This document shows, one piece after another, positions 40,516 to 48,925 of a DNA stretch of 64,000 nucleotides (its first letter is position 1; every line of letters starts with the position of its first letter). This stretch comes from Caulobacterales bacterium. GTDB taxonomy: Bacteria; Pseudomonadota; Alphaproteobacteria; Caulobacterales; Caulobacteraceae. A program made the position numbers and the translations under genes. The notes beneath the pieces were generated by a model that saw only the letters and a list, made by a program, of their open reading frames with translations, had not been told where the DNA came from and ran no database searches. The stretch lies in the NCBI GenBank assembly GCA_019510435.1, contig JAEKKJ010000016.1, positions 434,001 through 498,000 of the forward strand. The letters run 5' to 3'.

Positions 40516-41994
40516 ATGACATTGCGCAATGCTCGATTGCCTGTTGTCGCCCGCCTTCGCGACGTTTCTTATGTTGACCGAATGACGCGCGAGTTGGGTC
40601 GCAGCACCGATCGTGAGCGCCTGGAGCTCGCCCTCCAGCTCGGCCACCTCGCCGAGTTCGAGCTGGACCTCGCACGCGACGTGCTGATCGTCAGCGAGCG
40701 GCTGTCGGAACTCATCGGCCTGCCGGTCGGCGAGATGCCCGCGCAGGGCGGCCGCGCCCTCGACCGGCTGATCCATCCCGACGATGTGGAGATGGTCCGG
40801 GCCGACCAGGCGGCGCACCTGAAGCGCACCGACGTGGTCGAGCGCCGCTACCGCCTGATCCGGCCGGACAATGGCCGCGTGCTCTGGCTCCGTTCCGCCA
40901 GCCGGGTGATCCGCGACCCCGCCGGGCAGCCGCAGCGGGTCAGCGGCGTGGTCGAGGACGTCAGCCAGCACCACCTGGAGGAAGACCAGCGCGCCCAGCT
41001 GATGGCCGAGCTGGACCACCGGGTGAAGAACGTGCTGGCCGCGGTCCAGGCCCTGGCCGCCCAGACCGCCAAGCGCACCACCTCCCTGGACAGCTTCCTG
41101 GCCACCTTCAGCGGACGGCTGAAGTCCATGGCCTCGGCCAACGAGCTGCTGACCGCCGCCCGCTGGCGGGGCGCGGCCATCGATCATCTGGCCGCGGCCG
41201 AGCTGGGCCCCATCGCGCCCGGCCAGGCCAGCTGGGAAGGGCCGGATCTGTTCCTCACGCCGCGCGCCGCCAACGCCCTGTCGCTGGCGCTGCACGAGCT
41301 GGCCGCCAACGCCGCCAAGTTCGGAGCTCTGTCGGTGGACACCGGCCACGTGGCGGTGCGCTGGTCGGCCCTGCCGGCCGGCGGCTTCCAGCTGACGTGG
41401 CAAGAGAGCGGCGGGCCCAAGGTCAGCGCGCCGGCGCGGGCGGGCTTCGGCTCGACCCTGCTGGCCCAGGTCACCGGACGCGAGCTGAACGGCGAGACCG
41501 AGGTGGACTACAAGCCCGCCGGCGTCCAGGTGCGGCTACGCGCCGGGCCCCAGGCCCTGGCCGACCGGCCGGAGGTGATGCCCGAGGCGCCGGCGCCGCG
41601 GATGACCGAGACGGTCTCCACGTCCAGCGGCCCGGCCAGCCTCAAGGGCGCGCGGGTGCTGATCGTCGAGGACGCGGTGCTGCTGGCCCTGGAGCTGGAG
41701 ACAGGCCTCTCGGAGGCGGGGGCGGAGGTGGTCGGCCCCGCCTATGAGCTGGAAGAGGCCATGGCCCTGCTCGACCGGCCCATCGACGCGGCCGTGCTGG
41801 ACGCCAACCTCAACGGCCGCTCGGTCGCGCCGGTGGCCGAGGTGCTGAGCCAGCGCAAGATCCCGTTCGTGTTCGCCACCGGCTATGGCGAGACCGGGGG
41901 CGCGCCGGGCGGCTTCGAAGCGCCGGTGATCCGCAAGCCTTACGATGTCACGCAGGTCGCCGCCGCCGTCGCCGCCCTGCTCGCCGACCAGTAA
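40516..41994 (+). CDS. Hybrid HWE histidine kinase with PAS and receiver domains
   Basis: A protein of about 492 residues. The ATG at 40516 (after AAAGGGG) is used. An ATG at 40582 without a ribosome binding site is possible. A PAS domain spans about residues 30-150 (LGHLAEFELDLARDVLIVSE, RYRLIRPDNGRVLWLRSASR). The HWE dimerisation helix (MAELDHRVKNVLAAVQALAA, phosphoacceptor His at about 170) and its ATPase domain follow. A C-terminal receiver (VLIVEDAVLLALELETGL, Asp in AVLDANLNG, IRKPYD) completes it. No membrane segment is seen. HWE kinases commonly feed the PhyR pathway, so it may tune stress signalling. Confidence 0.88.
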   Translation: MTLRNARLPVVARLRDVSYVDRMTRELGRSTDRERLELALQLGHLAEFELDLARDVLIVSERLSELIGLPVGEMPAQGGRALDRLIHPDDVEMVRADQAAHLKRTDVVERRYRLIRPDNGRVLWLRSASRVIRDPAGQPQRVSGVVEDVSQHHLEEDQRAQLMAELDHRVKNVLAAVQALAAQTAKRTTSLDSFLATFSGRLKSMASANELLTAARWRGAAIDHLAAAELGPIAPGQASWEGPDLFLTPRAANALSLALHELAANAAKFGALSVDTGHVAVRWSALPAGGFQLTWQESGGPKVSAPARAGFGSTLLAQVTGRELNGETEVDYKPAGVQVRLRAGPQALADRPEVMPEAPAPRMTETVSTSSGPASLKGARVLIVEDAVLLALELETGLSEAGAEVVGPAYELEEAMALLDRPIDAAVLDANLNGRSVAPVAEVLSQRKIPFVFATGYGETGGAPGGFEAPVIRKPYDVTQVAAAVAALLADQ

Positions 41995-42090
41995 CCATGC
42001 ATAGCGGCGCAATGCCGCGCGACGACCGCCCGCTGAGACAAGGCGCCACCTCTGCAATTGGGCGGCGGGGCCTTATCTCAGGTCCCACGA

Positions 42091-42206
42091 GGGCCCGCGG
42101 AGGTGTCGCGGGGGCCGGACCGGCGGCCATGGGATCTCGCCCGGAAGCAGGCGACCCGACTTCCACAGGGGGTCCGCGGCACAGTCGCGGGCCCTTTCGT
42201 TTTTGG
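42091..42206 (+). ncRNA. Candidate structured RNA with terminator tail
   Basis: A rod-like fold is predicted: GGGCCCGCG (42091-42099) with CGCGGGCCC (42186-42194), then GTGTCGCGG with CCGCGGCAC, and an apical hairpin GGG-TCGCC-cggaagca-GGCGA-CCC. TTTCGTTTTT follows. The long interrupted rod of about 104 nt resembles the shape of 6S RNA, but no 6S sequence signature was matched. It could instead be a large terminator of the kinase gene or a leader of the monooxygenase gene. Confidence 0.45.
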
Positions 42207-42292
42207 GGCCGGCCTCCGGAAAAATCCTCGACCCTTCGATCCGTTTGCGCCCGCCGAGGCGTCCCTGGTGTGTCCGATAAAGGAGACACCCC

Positions 42293-42598
42293 ATGTCCGA
42301 CGCACCGATCGTCCTGATCAACATGCTGAAGGCCCAACCGGGCAAGCAGGCCGCGCTGCTGGCGCTCCTGCAGGAGAACACCGAGACGGTGATCCGCACC
42401 CTTCCCGGCTGGAAGACCACCCGCCTGATCGCGGCCAACGATGGCGACGGGGTGGTGATCTACTCCGAGTGGGACACCGCCGCGGCCGTCGAGGCGATGC
42501 GCGGCGATGCGCGCATGCAGGCCTATTTCCCGAAGATCAGCGCGCTGGCGAGCCTGGAGTCGATGGCCGGCCCGGCGGTGTTCAGCGAAGCCCGCTGA
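42293..42598 (+). CDS. Antibiotic biosynthesis monooxygenase-family protein
   Basis: A 101-residue ferredoxin-like (ABM/dimeric alpha-beta barrel) protein: VLINMLKAQPGKQAALLALL, then TLPGWKTTRLIAANDGDGVV and IYSEWDTAAAVEAMRGDARM. The start is the ATG after AAAGGAGACACCCC. Such proteins are small cofactor-free monooxygenases or quinol/heme-type oxygenases. With EthD and hydrolase genes just downstream, it looks like part of a small pathway for an aromatic or polyketide-like compound. Confidence 0.84.
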   Translation: MSDAPIVLINMLKAQPGKQAALLALLQENTETVIRTLPGWKTTRLIAANDGDGVVIYSEWDTAAAVEAMRGDARMQAYFPKISALASLESMAGPAVFSEAR

Positions 42599-42614
42599 GG
42601 GAGGGTAAGCCGCC

Positions 42615-42929
42615 ATGGCCCGCATGCTCGTGATCTACCGCACCCCCAACAACGTCGAGGCGTTCGATCGGCACTACTTCGATGTCCACGTGCCCCTGGC
42701 CAAGCAGCTGCCAGGGCTCAGGAAATACGAACTCAGCGACGGCCCGATCGCAACGCCCGCCGGCGCCACGGATGTCCACCGGATCGGGATCCTGCACTTC
42801 GACGACCTGGCCGCGATCGAGACCGCCTTCGCCAGCCCGGAGGGCCTGATGGCGGCGGCGGACCGGCGGCTCTTCGCGCCGGACTACACAGGCGTGCAGA
42901 TGTTCCTGTTCAACGACCGGGAAGTCTAG
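42615..42929 (+). CDS. EthD-family protein
   Basis: A 104-residue protein with MLVIYRTPNNVEAFDRHYFD, VHVPLAKQLPGLRKYELSDG and IGILHFDDLAAIETAFASPE, all typical of the EthD domain (dimeric alpha-beta barrel). EthD was first seen in ethyl tert-butyl ether degradation and is needed for the activity of oxidative systems by an unclear mechanism. It is 16 bases downstream of the ABM gene, so they are likely one operon. Confidence 0.88.
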   Translation: MARMLVIYRTPNNVEAFDRHYFDVHVPLAKQLPGLRKYELSDGPIATPAGATDVHRIGILHFDDLAAIETAFASPEGLMAAADRRLFAPDYTGVQMFLFNDREV

Positions 42930-42988
42930 GTCCGGCCGCCGCGGCGCGGCTCGCCAAGACCCTGGAACCCCTCCAAGAAGGATCGAAG

Positions 42989-43876
42989 ATGTCGATTTGC
43001 AAAGCCGCCTTCGTGCTGGTCCACGGCGCCTGGCACAACCGCTGGGCCTGGCACAAGGTCGCGCAAGTCCTGGAATCGCAGGGCTTCGCGGCCCTGGCCC
43101 TCGACCTGCCCGGGGCCGGCGCGAACGCGATCGCGCCAAGCTCGCTGGCCGCCCAGCCGTTCGACGCCGCCGCCTTTGCCGCCGAGCCCTCGCCCATGGC
43201 CGGCGTGACCCAGGACGAGCGGACGCAGGCGGTGGTCGCCCTGGTGAAGGAGGCCGCGTCGCTCAGCGACGGCAAGGTCGTCCTGGTGGGCCATTCCGCC
43301 GGCGGCATGACCGTCTCTGCGGTGGCGGAGCAGGTTCCGAACCTGCTTCACGCCGTGGTCTATCTCGCCGGGTTCCTCGTCCCGCCCGGCATGCCGCTGC
43401 TGGCGATGCTGCAGCACGAATCGATGTCGTCGGCCCTGTCGCCGGCGCTGTTCATCGGCGACCCCACCGAGATCGGCGCGACGCGTATCCATGCCGGCTC
43501 GACGGACCCGGCCTACAGGTCGCGGCTCAAGGCCGCGTTCTACGGCGACCTCAGCGACGCCGAGTTCGCCCTGGCCGCGACGCAGCTGCATTGCGACGAG
43601 TCGAACGCCGGCGCCTTGGCCCCATCGGAGATCACGCCCGGCCGGTTCGGCAGCGTTCCGCGGCACTACATCCGCTGCACGCAGGACTGCGCGATCCCCT
43701 TGTCCGGCCAGGATCACATGATCGCCGCCGTCGACGCCGCAATCGGCGGCAAGACGACGACACACACGCTGGACAGCAGCCACTCCCCGTTCCTGTCGCA
43801 GCCGGACGCCCTGTCGAAAATCCTCATCGACATCGCCGCCCGGTCCCAGGTCCGACAGGGTGCGGAGGCGATGTAG
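42989..43876 (+). CDS. Alpha/beta hydrolase (salicylate esterase/hydroxynitrile-lyase type)
   Basis: A 295-residue protein. The oxyanion start AAFVLVHGAWHNRWAWHKVA (about residues 6-25), the nucleophile Ser in VVLVGHSAGGMTVSAVAE (about 97-114) and the catalytic His in DSSHSPFLSQPDAL near the C-terminus match plant-type esterase/pyrethroid hydrolase relatives. The preceding segment has no signal peptide. It is 59 bases after the EthD gene and 9 bases before an ECF sigma factor gene. Confidence 0.86.
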   Translation: MSICKAAFVLVHGAWHNRWAWHKVAQVLESQGFAALALDLPGAGANAIAPSSLAAQPFDAAAFAAEPSPMAGVTQDERTQAVVALVKEAASLSDGKVVLVGHSAGGMTVSAVAEQVPNLLHAVVYLAGFLVPPGMPLLAMLQHESMSSALSPALFIGDPTEIGATRIHAGSTDPAYRSRLKAAFYGDLSDAEFALAATQLHCDESNAGALAPSEITPGRFGSVPRHYIRCTQDCAIPLSGQDHMIAAVDAAIGGKTTTHTLDSSHSPFLSQPDALSKILIDIAARSQVRQGAEAM

Positions 43877-43885
43877 GCTCGCGGC

Positions 43886-44743
43886 ATGGACACGGACGGG
43901 TTCGAGGATCGGCTGAACGCGCTGCGGCCGCGGCTGCATCGCTACTGCGCGCGCATGACCGGATCGGCGGTCCACGGCGAGGACATGCTGCAGGACACCC
44001 TGGTCAAGGCGCTGCACGCCCGGGACCGGGGCGCGGCGGTGGACAACCTCGAAGGCTGGCTGTTCCGCATCGCCCACAATACGTGCCTGGATTTCCTGCG
44101 CGCCAGGGCGCGGACCACGGTGGTCGCGCTCACGGACGACATGCGGGCGGCGGCGCTGCCCGAGGCGGACCTCGTGGCGATCGGTTTCCAGACCTTCCTG
44201 CGGCTGCCGGAACTTCAACGCTGCGCCGTGATCCTCAAGGATGTCCTGGGCCATTCGGTCGAGGAGATCGCGGGCGTCGCTGGCTGCTCCGTTGCAGCGG
44301 CCAAGTCGGCGCTGCAGCGCGGTCGCGCCGGGTTGCGCCAGCTTGCCCAGGCGCCCGAGGATGCGCGCCTGCCCCTGATGTCCGACGCGGACCGGCGCAA
44401 GATCGCCGCCTTCGTCGACCTGTTCCGCAGCGGCGATTTCGATGCGATCCGCGCGCTGCTGGCCGAGGACGTGAAGCTCGAGCTGGTGAACCGGCTCCAG
44501 CTGCAAGGCCGGGATCGGATCGGCCTTTACTTCACGCGCTACGCCGAGGTGACGAAGTGGCGCTTCGCGCTCGGGGCCGTCGAAGGGCGGCCGGCGATGC
44601 TGGTGTTCGACGGCGATGGCGCCATGGAAGCGCCGGCGCACTTCGTGCTGGTCGACTGGTCGCAAGGCCGGATCGCTGCGATCCGCGACTTCCTGTTCGC
44701 GCCCTATGTGCTGGAGGGCATCGAATGGGTGCGGCTGGGCTAG
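43886..44743 (+). CDS. ECF sigma factor with C-terminal NTF2-like domain
   Basis: The 285-residue protein has sigma region 2 (LRPRLHRYCARMTGSAVHGE, DMLQDTLVKALHARDRGAAV), region 4 (LRLPELQRCAVILKDVLGHS, VEEIAGVAGCSVAAAKSALQ) and a SnoaL/NTF2-like tail from about residue 165 (IAAFVDLFRSGDFDAIRALL, GLYFTRYAEVTKWRFALG). ECF groups with this tail (SigJ/ECF41-like) lack a separate anti-sigma. The tail controls the activity. It ends the monooxygenase/EthD/hydrolase run and probably activates that cluster (inference). Confidence 0.85.
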   Translation: MDTDGFEDRLNALRPRLHRYCARMTGSAVHGEDMLQDTLVKALHARDRGAAVDNLEGWLFRIAHNTCLDFLRARARTTVVALTDDMRAAALPEADLVAIGFQTFLRLPELQRCAVILKDVLGHSVEEIAGVAGCSVAAAKSALQRGRAGLRQLAQAPEDARLPLMSDADRRKIAAFVDLFRSGDFDAIRALLAEDVKLELVNRLQLQGRDRIGLYFTRYAEVTKWRFALGAVEGRPAMLVFDGDGAMEAPAHFVLVDWSQGRIAAIRDFLFAPYVLEGIEWVRLG

Positions 44744-44762
44744 GCGCGGAGCCCGAGACCGA

Positions 44763-46001
44763 TCAGACGACGCCCCGCTCGCGCAGCGCCGCCAGCCGTG
44801 CGGCATCCACACCGCAGCGGGCGCTGAGCACCTCGGCGGTGTGCTCGCCCAGGGCGGGCCCGGGCCAGCGCACCTTGCCGGGGGTGGCGGAAAGCTTGGG
44901 GAAGGCGTTCTGCATGCGCACCGGGCCGAACACCGGGTGGTCCACCGAGACGATGGCCTCGCGGGCGGCGAACTGAGGATCTTCCAGCATGTCCGGCGCA
45001 CGGAAGACGCGGCTGGCCGGCACGCCCTGGGCCTGCAGCAGGGCCAGGAGGTCGGGAAGCTCGAAGCTCGAGGTCCAGTCGGCGATGATGGCGTCCAGCT
45101 CATGCTGGTTCGCGCCCCGGGCCGCATGGGTGGCGAACTTCGGGTCGCTCTTCAGGTCCGGCCGCCCCATGGCCTCGGTCAGGCGCGCATAGACGTTGTC
45201 GCCGTTGCCGCCGATCAGGATCATCTCGCCATTAGCGCAAGGATAGGCGTTGGACGGCGCGATCCCCGGCAGGATGGAGCCGGAGCGCTCGCGGACATAG
45301 CCGGTCAGGTCGAACTCGGTGACCAGGTTCTCCATCACCGCCAGCACGCTCTCGTAGAGCGCGGCGTCGATCACCTGGCCCAGGCCCGTTCGCTCGCGAT
45401 GGTGCAGGGCCATCAGGATCCCCATCACCGCATGCATGGCCGCCAGGCTGTCGCCGATGGAGATGCCGGCGCGCGCCGGCGGGCGGTCGGGCTCGCCGGT
45501 GACGTGGCGCAGGCCGCCCATGGCCTCGCCGATCAGGCCGTAGCCGACGCGCTGGGCGTAGGGCCCGGTCTGGCCGAAGCCGGACACCCGGGCCATGATC
45601 AGGCGCGGGTTGATGGCCGACAGGGCCTCGTACGACAGGCCCCACTTTTCCAGGGCGCCCGGCCGGAAGTTCTCCACCAGGATGTCGGCGCCGGCGATCA
45701 GCTGGCGGGCCAGGGCCTGGCCTTCCGGCTGGCGCAGGTCCAGGCCCACGGACTTCTTGTTGCGCCCGATCACCGGCCACCAGGGCGACTGGCCCTTGGG
45801 CAGGCTGCGACCCCACTGGCGCATGGGATCGCCGGTGCGCGGGTCCTCGACCTTGATCACCTCCGCGCCGAAGTCGCCCAGGATCTGGCCGCAGAACGGG
45901 CCGGCGATCAGGGTGCCCATCTCCACGACCACGAGGTCGGCGAGCGGTCCCTGGGCCGGCGTTGGCTTGGGGGCGGGCGTGACGGGAGACGCATCGGTCA
46001 T
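44763..46001 (-). CDS. CaiB/BaiF-type CoA transferase
   Basis: The 412-residue protein starts MTDASPVTPAPKPTPAQGPL. The class III CoA-transferase fold is clear: VVVEMGTLIAGPFCGQILGD (about residues 24-43), ILVENFRPGALEKWGLSYEA, GRPDLKSDPKFATHAARGAN and WPGPALGEHTAEVLS at the end. The catalytic Asp normally found in GYDxxxQAxSG is not visible. The position reads RVGYGLIGEAMGGL. A known subgroup lacks it, so acyl carrier activity may differ. The gene is convergent with the ECF gene and divergent from the caspase-like gene. Confidence 0.88.
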   Translation of the reverse strand: MTDASPVTPAPKPTPAQGPLADLVVVEMGTLIAGPFCGQILGDFGAEVIKVEDPRTGDPMRQWGRSLPKGQSPWWPVIGRNKKSVGLDLRQPEGQALARQLIAGADILVENFRPGALEKWGLSYEALSAINPRLIMARVSGFGQTGPYAQRVGYGLIGEAMGGLRHVTGEPDRPPARAGISIGDSLAAMHAVMGILMALHHRERTGLGQVIDAALYESVLAVMENLVTEFDLTGYVRERSGSILPGIAPSNAYPCANGEMILIGGNGDNVYARLTEAMGRPDLKSDPKFATHAARGANQHELDAIIADWTSSFELPDLLALLQAQGVPASRVFRAPDMLEDPQFAAREAIVSVDHPVFGPVRMQNAFPKLSATPGKVRWPGPALGEHTAEVLSARCGVDAARLAALRERGVV

Positions 46002-46100
46002 GCCTCCGCCATAGCGACTCTCACGTAAGGACGGAAAGGGCTTCTGGCGTGCGCGCCGGCGGCGACCTATGGTCAAGCCGACCTCGGAGGGGAGGCCGTC

Positions 46101-47494
46101 GTGAAACGCATCATCGCCGGACTCGCCCTGATGCTGGCCTTCGGGCTGGCCGCGCTGCTGATCGCGGCGCCCGCCCAGGCGGATGTGCGCGTCGCCCTGG
46201 TGATCGCCAATTCCGACTACCGCAGCCCAATCCGCCCAACGACGCGCGGCGCATCGCCGACACCCTGCGCAAGGTGGGCTTCACCACCACCGAGAAGAAC
46301 GACCTCTCCAAGCGCGACCTGGAGGCGGCGCTGAAGGTGTTCGCCCAGAGCGCGCGCGGCGCCGACGTGGCGGTGATCTACTACGCCGGGCACGGCATGG
46401 AGCAGGGCGGGCTGAACTATGTGGTGCCGGTGGACGCCACCCTGGGCAGCGACCAGGACGTGGAGTTCGACACCGTGCCGCTGGACCTCCTGCTGCGCTC
46501 GGTGGAGGGCGCGAGCCGGCTGAAGCTCGTGATCCTGGACGCCTGCCGCAACAACCCGTTCATGACCTCCATGAAGCGCTCGGGCGGCACCCGCGCCATC
46601 GGCCGGGGCCTGGCCCGCGTCGAGCCCGAGGGCGACGTGCTGGTGGCCTATGCGGCGCGAGAAGGCTCCACCGCCGACGACGGCGACGGCGGCAACAGCC
46701 CCTTCACCACCGCCCTGACCCAGAAGATGGTCACGCCCGGGCTGGAGATCCGGCTGCTGTTCGGCCAGGTGCGCGACGACGTGCTGAAGGCCACCGACCG
46801 GCGCCAGGAGCCGGCGATCTACGGCTCGCTGGGCGGCGATCCGTTCTATTTCGTGCCGCCGGCGCCGCAGCGGGCCGCCGGCGCGAACCGGCCGGCCCGC
46901 GCCGGGCCCGACGCCCAGGCCGGGGATGGCCCGCCGACCACGCCGGACAGCTGGCGCGTGGCGGCCATCAGCGCCCGCCGCGCCGGCGACCTGGACAAGG
47001 CCATGGCCGCCTTCGGCGAGGCCCTGAAGCTGGACCCGCGCGACACCGAGGCCCTCTACGGCCGGGCGCTGCTGCACGTGGAGCGATCGGAGTGGGACCC
47101 GGCGCTGGCCGACTTCGACGCGGTGATCAAGGTCCGCCCGGGCAACGCCGGCGCCTATCACAACCGCGCCCGCGCCAAGGACGGCAAGGGCGACGTGGAC
47201 GGGGCCATCGCCGACGTCAGCCATGCGATCCAGCTCAATCCGCAGAACGACCAGAGCTATGTGGCCCGCGCCCGCTACTACCGCCGCAAGGCCGCCTGGG
47301 ACCTGGCCCTGGCCGACAACAACAAGGCCCTCACCCTGCAGGCCGACGCCGACGCCTATTACCAGCGCGGCGTGACCCTGGAGGGCAAGGGCGACGCGGC
47401 CGGCGCCCTGGCCGACTACGACAAGGCCCTCGGCCTCGACCCCAAGCTGGTCCGCGCCGGCGAAGCCCGGGACCGGCTCGCGAAGAAGAAGTAG
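46101..47494 (+). pseudogene. Caspase-like (C14) TPR protein with frameshift
   Basis: A GTG start after GGAGGGGAGG gives a signal peptide (MKRIIAGLALMLAFGLAALL) and the caspase N-terminus VRVALVIANSDYRS. At about 46222-46232 the frame changes, and the rest of the domain continues in another frame (NPPNDARRIADTLRKVGF, catalytic His in VAVIYYAGHGMEQGG, catalytic Cys in VILDACRNNPF). TPR repeats follow at the C-terminus (for example GDLDKAMAAFGEALKLDPRD). Both halves are otherwise intact. Either the gene is truly broken by a small deletion, or there is a sequencing error in the GC-rich CGCAGCCCAATCCG region. Confidence 0.8.
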
Positions 47495-47515
47495 CCGCCG
47501 AGGTCCCGGGGCCTG

Positions 47516-47562
47516 CCGCAGCGTGGGGTTTCCGCAGCGTGGGTTTCCGCAGCGTGGGGTTT
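47516..47562 (+). repeat. Three 15-16 bp direct repeats
   Basis: CCGCAGCGTGGGGTTT occurs three times in a row (47516, 47532 and 47547; the middle copy is one G shorter) between the caspase-like gene and the hydrolase gene. Confidence 0.8.
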
Positions 47563-47585
47563 CCTCAGGGAAGCTTGCGGCCTAA

Positions 47586-48275
47586 ATGCGCGGCATGGCC
47601 GAGTTCGCGCTTCCCCCGCCGCCCGTTCCCGCCGTCCCCGTCGAAGGCCAGGACCAGGCGTTCGCGGTGCGCCGCATCCTCTGCGTGGGCCGCAACTACG
47701 CCGCCCACCGGCGCGAGATGGGCGGCGACGACCGCGATCCGCCCTTCTTCTTCGCCAAGCCCGCCGACGCGATCGCCCCGCCGGGCCGCGATCCCGCCTA
47801 CCCGCCCCGCACCGCCAACCTGCACCACGAGATCGAGCTGGTGGTGGCCATCGGCAAGGCGGGCGCGGGCCTCACACCGGACCAGGCGCTGGACCTGGTC
47901 TACGGCTATGCGGTGGGCGTCGATCTCACCCGCCGCGACCTGCAGAACGCCGCCAAGGACAAGGGCCAGCCCTGGGACGCCGGCAAGGGCTTCGACGACA
48001 GCGCGCCGATCTCCGCCATCCGCCGGTGGAGCGGCCCGCCGCCGCAGGGCCGCATCGCCATCTCGGTGAACGGCCAGGTGAAGCAGGCCGCGACCGTCGC
48101 CGACATGATCTGGAACGTGGCCGAGGTGATCGCGGAGGCCTCGAAGCTATGGCGCCTGGCGCCGGGCGACCTGATCTACACCGGCACGCCGGAGGGCGTC
48201 GGCCCCCTCGCCCGCGGCGACCGCGTGAGCGGCGAGGTGGAGGGCGTGGGCCAACTGGACTTCACGGTCGTCTGA
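47586..48275 (+). CDS. Fumarylacetoacetate hydrolase-family protein
   Basis: The 229-residue protein has the FAH fold: ILCVGRNYAAHRREMGGD (about residues 31-48), PFFFAKPADAI, HHEIELVVAIGKAGAGL (metal-binding Glu pair, about 81-97), GYAVGVDLTRRDLQNAAKDK and GDLIYTGTPEGVGPLARGD (about 190-208). The family cleaves or decarboxylates 2-oxo acids such as acylpyruvates. It overlaps the next gene by one base (TGATG) and lies in a run with a maleylacetoacetate isomerase-like GST, consistent with aromatic ring-product catabolism. Confidence 0.9.
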   Translation: MRGMAEFALPPPPVPAVPVEGQDQAFAVRRILCVGRNYAAHRREMGGDDRDPPFFFAKPADAIAPPGRDPAYPPRTANLHHEIELVVAIGKAGAGLTPDQALDLVYGYAVGVDLTRRDLQNAAKDKGQPWDAGKGFDDSAPISAIRRWSGPPPQGRIAISVNGQVKQAATVADMIWNVAEVIAEASKLWRLAPGDLIYTGTPEGVGPLARGDRVSGEVEGVGQLDFTVV

Positions 48276-48919
48276 TGGCCTGGACCCTGCACAGCGCCTG
48301 GCGCGCCACCGCCCCCTACCGGGTCCGCATCGGCCTGGCGCTGAAGGGGCTGACCTACGACTACGCCGCCGTCGACCTCATCGCTGGCCAGCAGCGCGAG
48401 CCGGCCTATCGCGCCGTCAATCCGCAAGGCCTGACCCCCGCCCTGGACCTGGGCGATGGCACAGTGCTGACCCAGAGCCTGGCGATCCTGGAATGGCTGG
48501 AGGAGACCCGGCCCCAGCCGCCGATCCTGCCGCGCGCGGCCATGGACCGGGCCGTGGTGCGCGCCATGGCCGGCATCATCGCCTGCGACATCCACCCGCT
48601 GAACAACACCCGGGTCGGGCGCAAGCTGAACAAGATGGGGATCGACAAGGACGGCATCCTGGACTGGACCCAGGGCTGGATCCGCGACGGGTTCGACGTG
48701 CTGGAGCCGATGGTCGAGACGCACGGCGGCCAGTTCGCGTTCGGCGACAGCCCCACCATCGCCGACTGCTGCCTGATCCCGCAGGTCTATTCGGCCCTGC
48801 GCTACGAGGTGGACCTCGGCCCCTATCCGCACCTTGCGGCCGTCGCCGAGCGCGCCAACGCGCATCCGGCCTTCGCCGCCGCCCACCCCAATCGCCAGCC
48901 CGACGCCAAGCCGCTGTAG
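48275..48919 (+). CDS. maiA: Maleylacetoacetate isomerase (zeta-class GST)
   Basis: A 214-residue protein starting MAWTLHSAWRATAPYRVRIG. The zeta-class active-site segment normally reads SSxSxRVR, and here it is SAWRATAPYRVR. NPQGLTPALDLGDGTVLTQSLAI binds glutathione (about residues 47-69). The all-helical C-terminal domain has CDIHPLNNTRVGRKL, conserved in maleylacetoacetate isomerases. It would convert maleylacetoacetate to fumarylacetoacetate next to a fumarylacetoacetate hydrolase-like protein. The active-site Ser/Cys motif is slightly altered. Confidence 0.88.
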   Translation: MAWTLHSAWRATAPYRVRIGLALKGLTYDYAAVDLIAGQQREPAYRAVNPQGLTPALDLGDGTVLTQSLAILEWLEETRPQPPILPRAAMDRAVVRAMAGIIACDIHPLNNTRVGRKLNKMGIDKDGILDWTQGWIRDGFDVLEPMVETHGGQFAFGDSPTIADCCLIPQVYSALRYEVDLGPYPHLAAVAERANAHPAFAAAHPNRQPDAKPL

Positions 48920-48925
48920 GACGCC

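Noticed and set aside
42061..42210. SRP RNA (4.5S) in the 42.1 kb region
   Set aside because: CGGAAGCAGG resembles part of the SRP core but the full GGTCAGG...GGAAGCAGC loop pairing is missing.
46101..46334. A separate short gene of 77 codons before the caspase-like ORF
   Set aside because: It begins with the family signal peptide and caspase N-terminus and then turns into Arg/Pro-rich noise, so it is the 5' part of the frameshifted gene.
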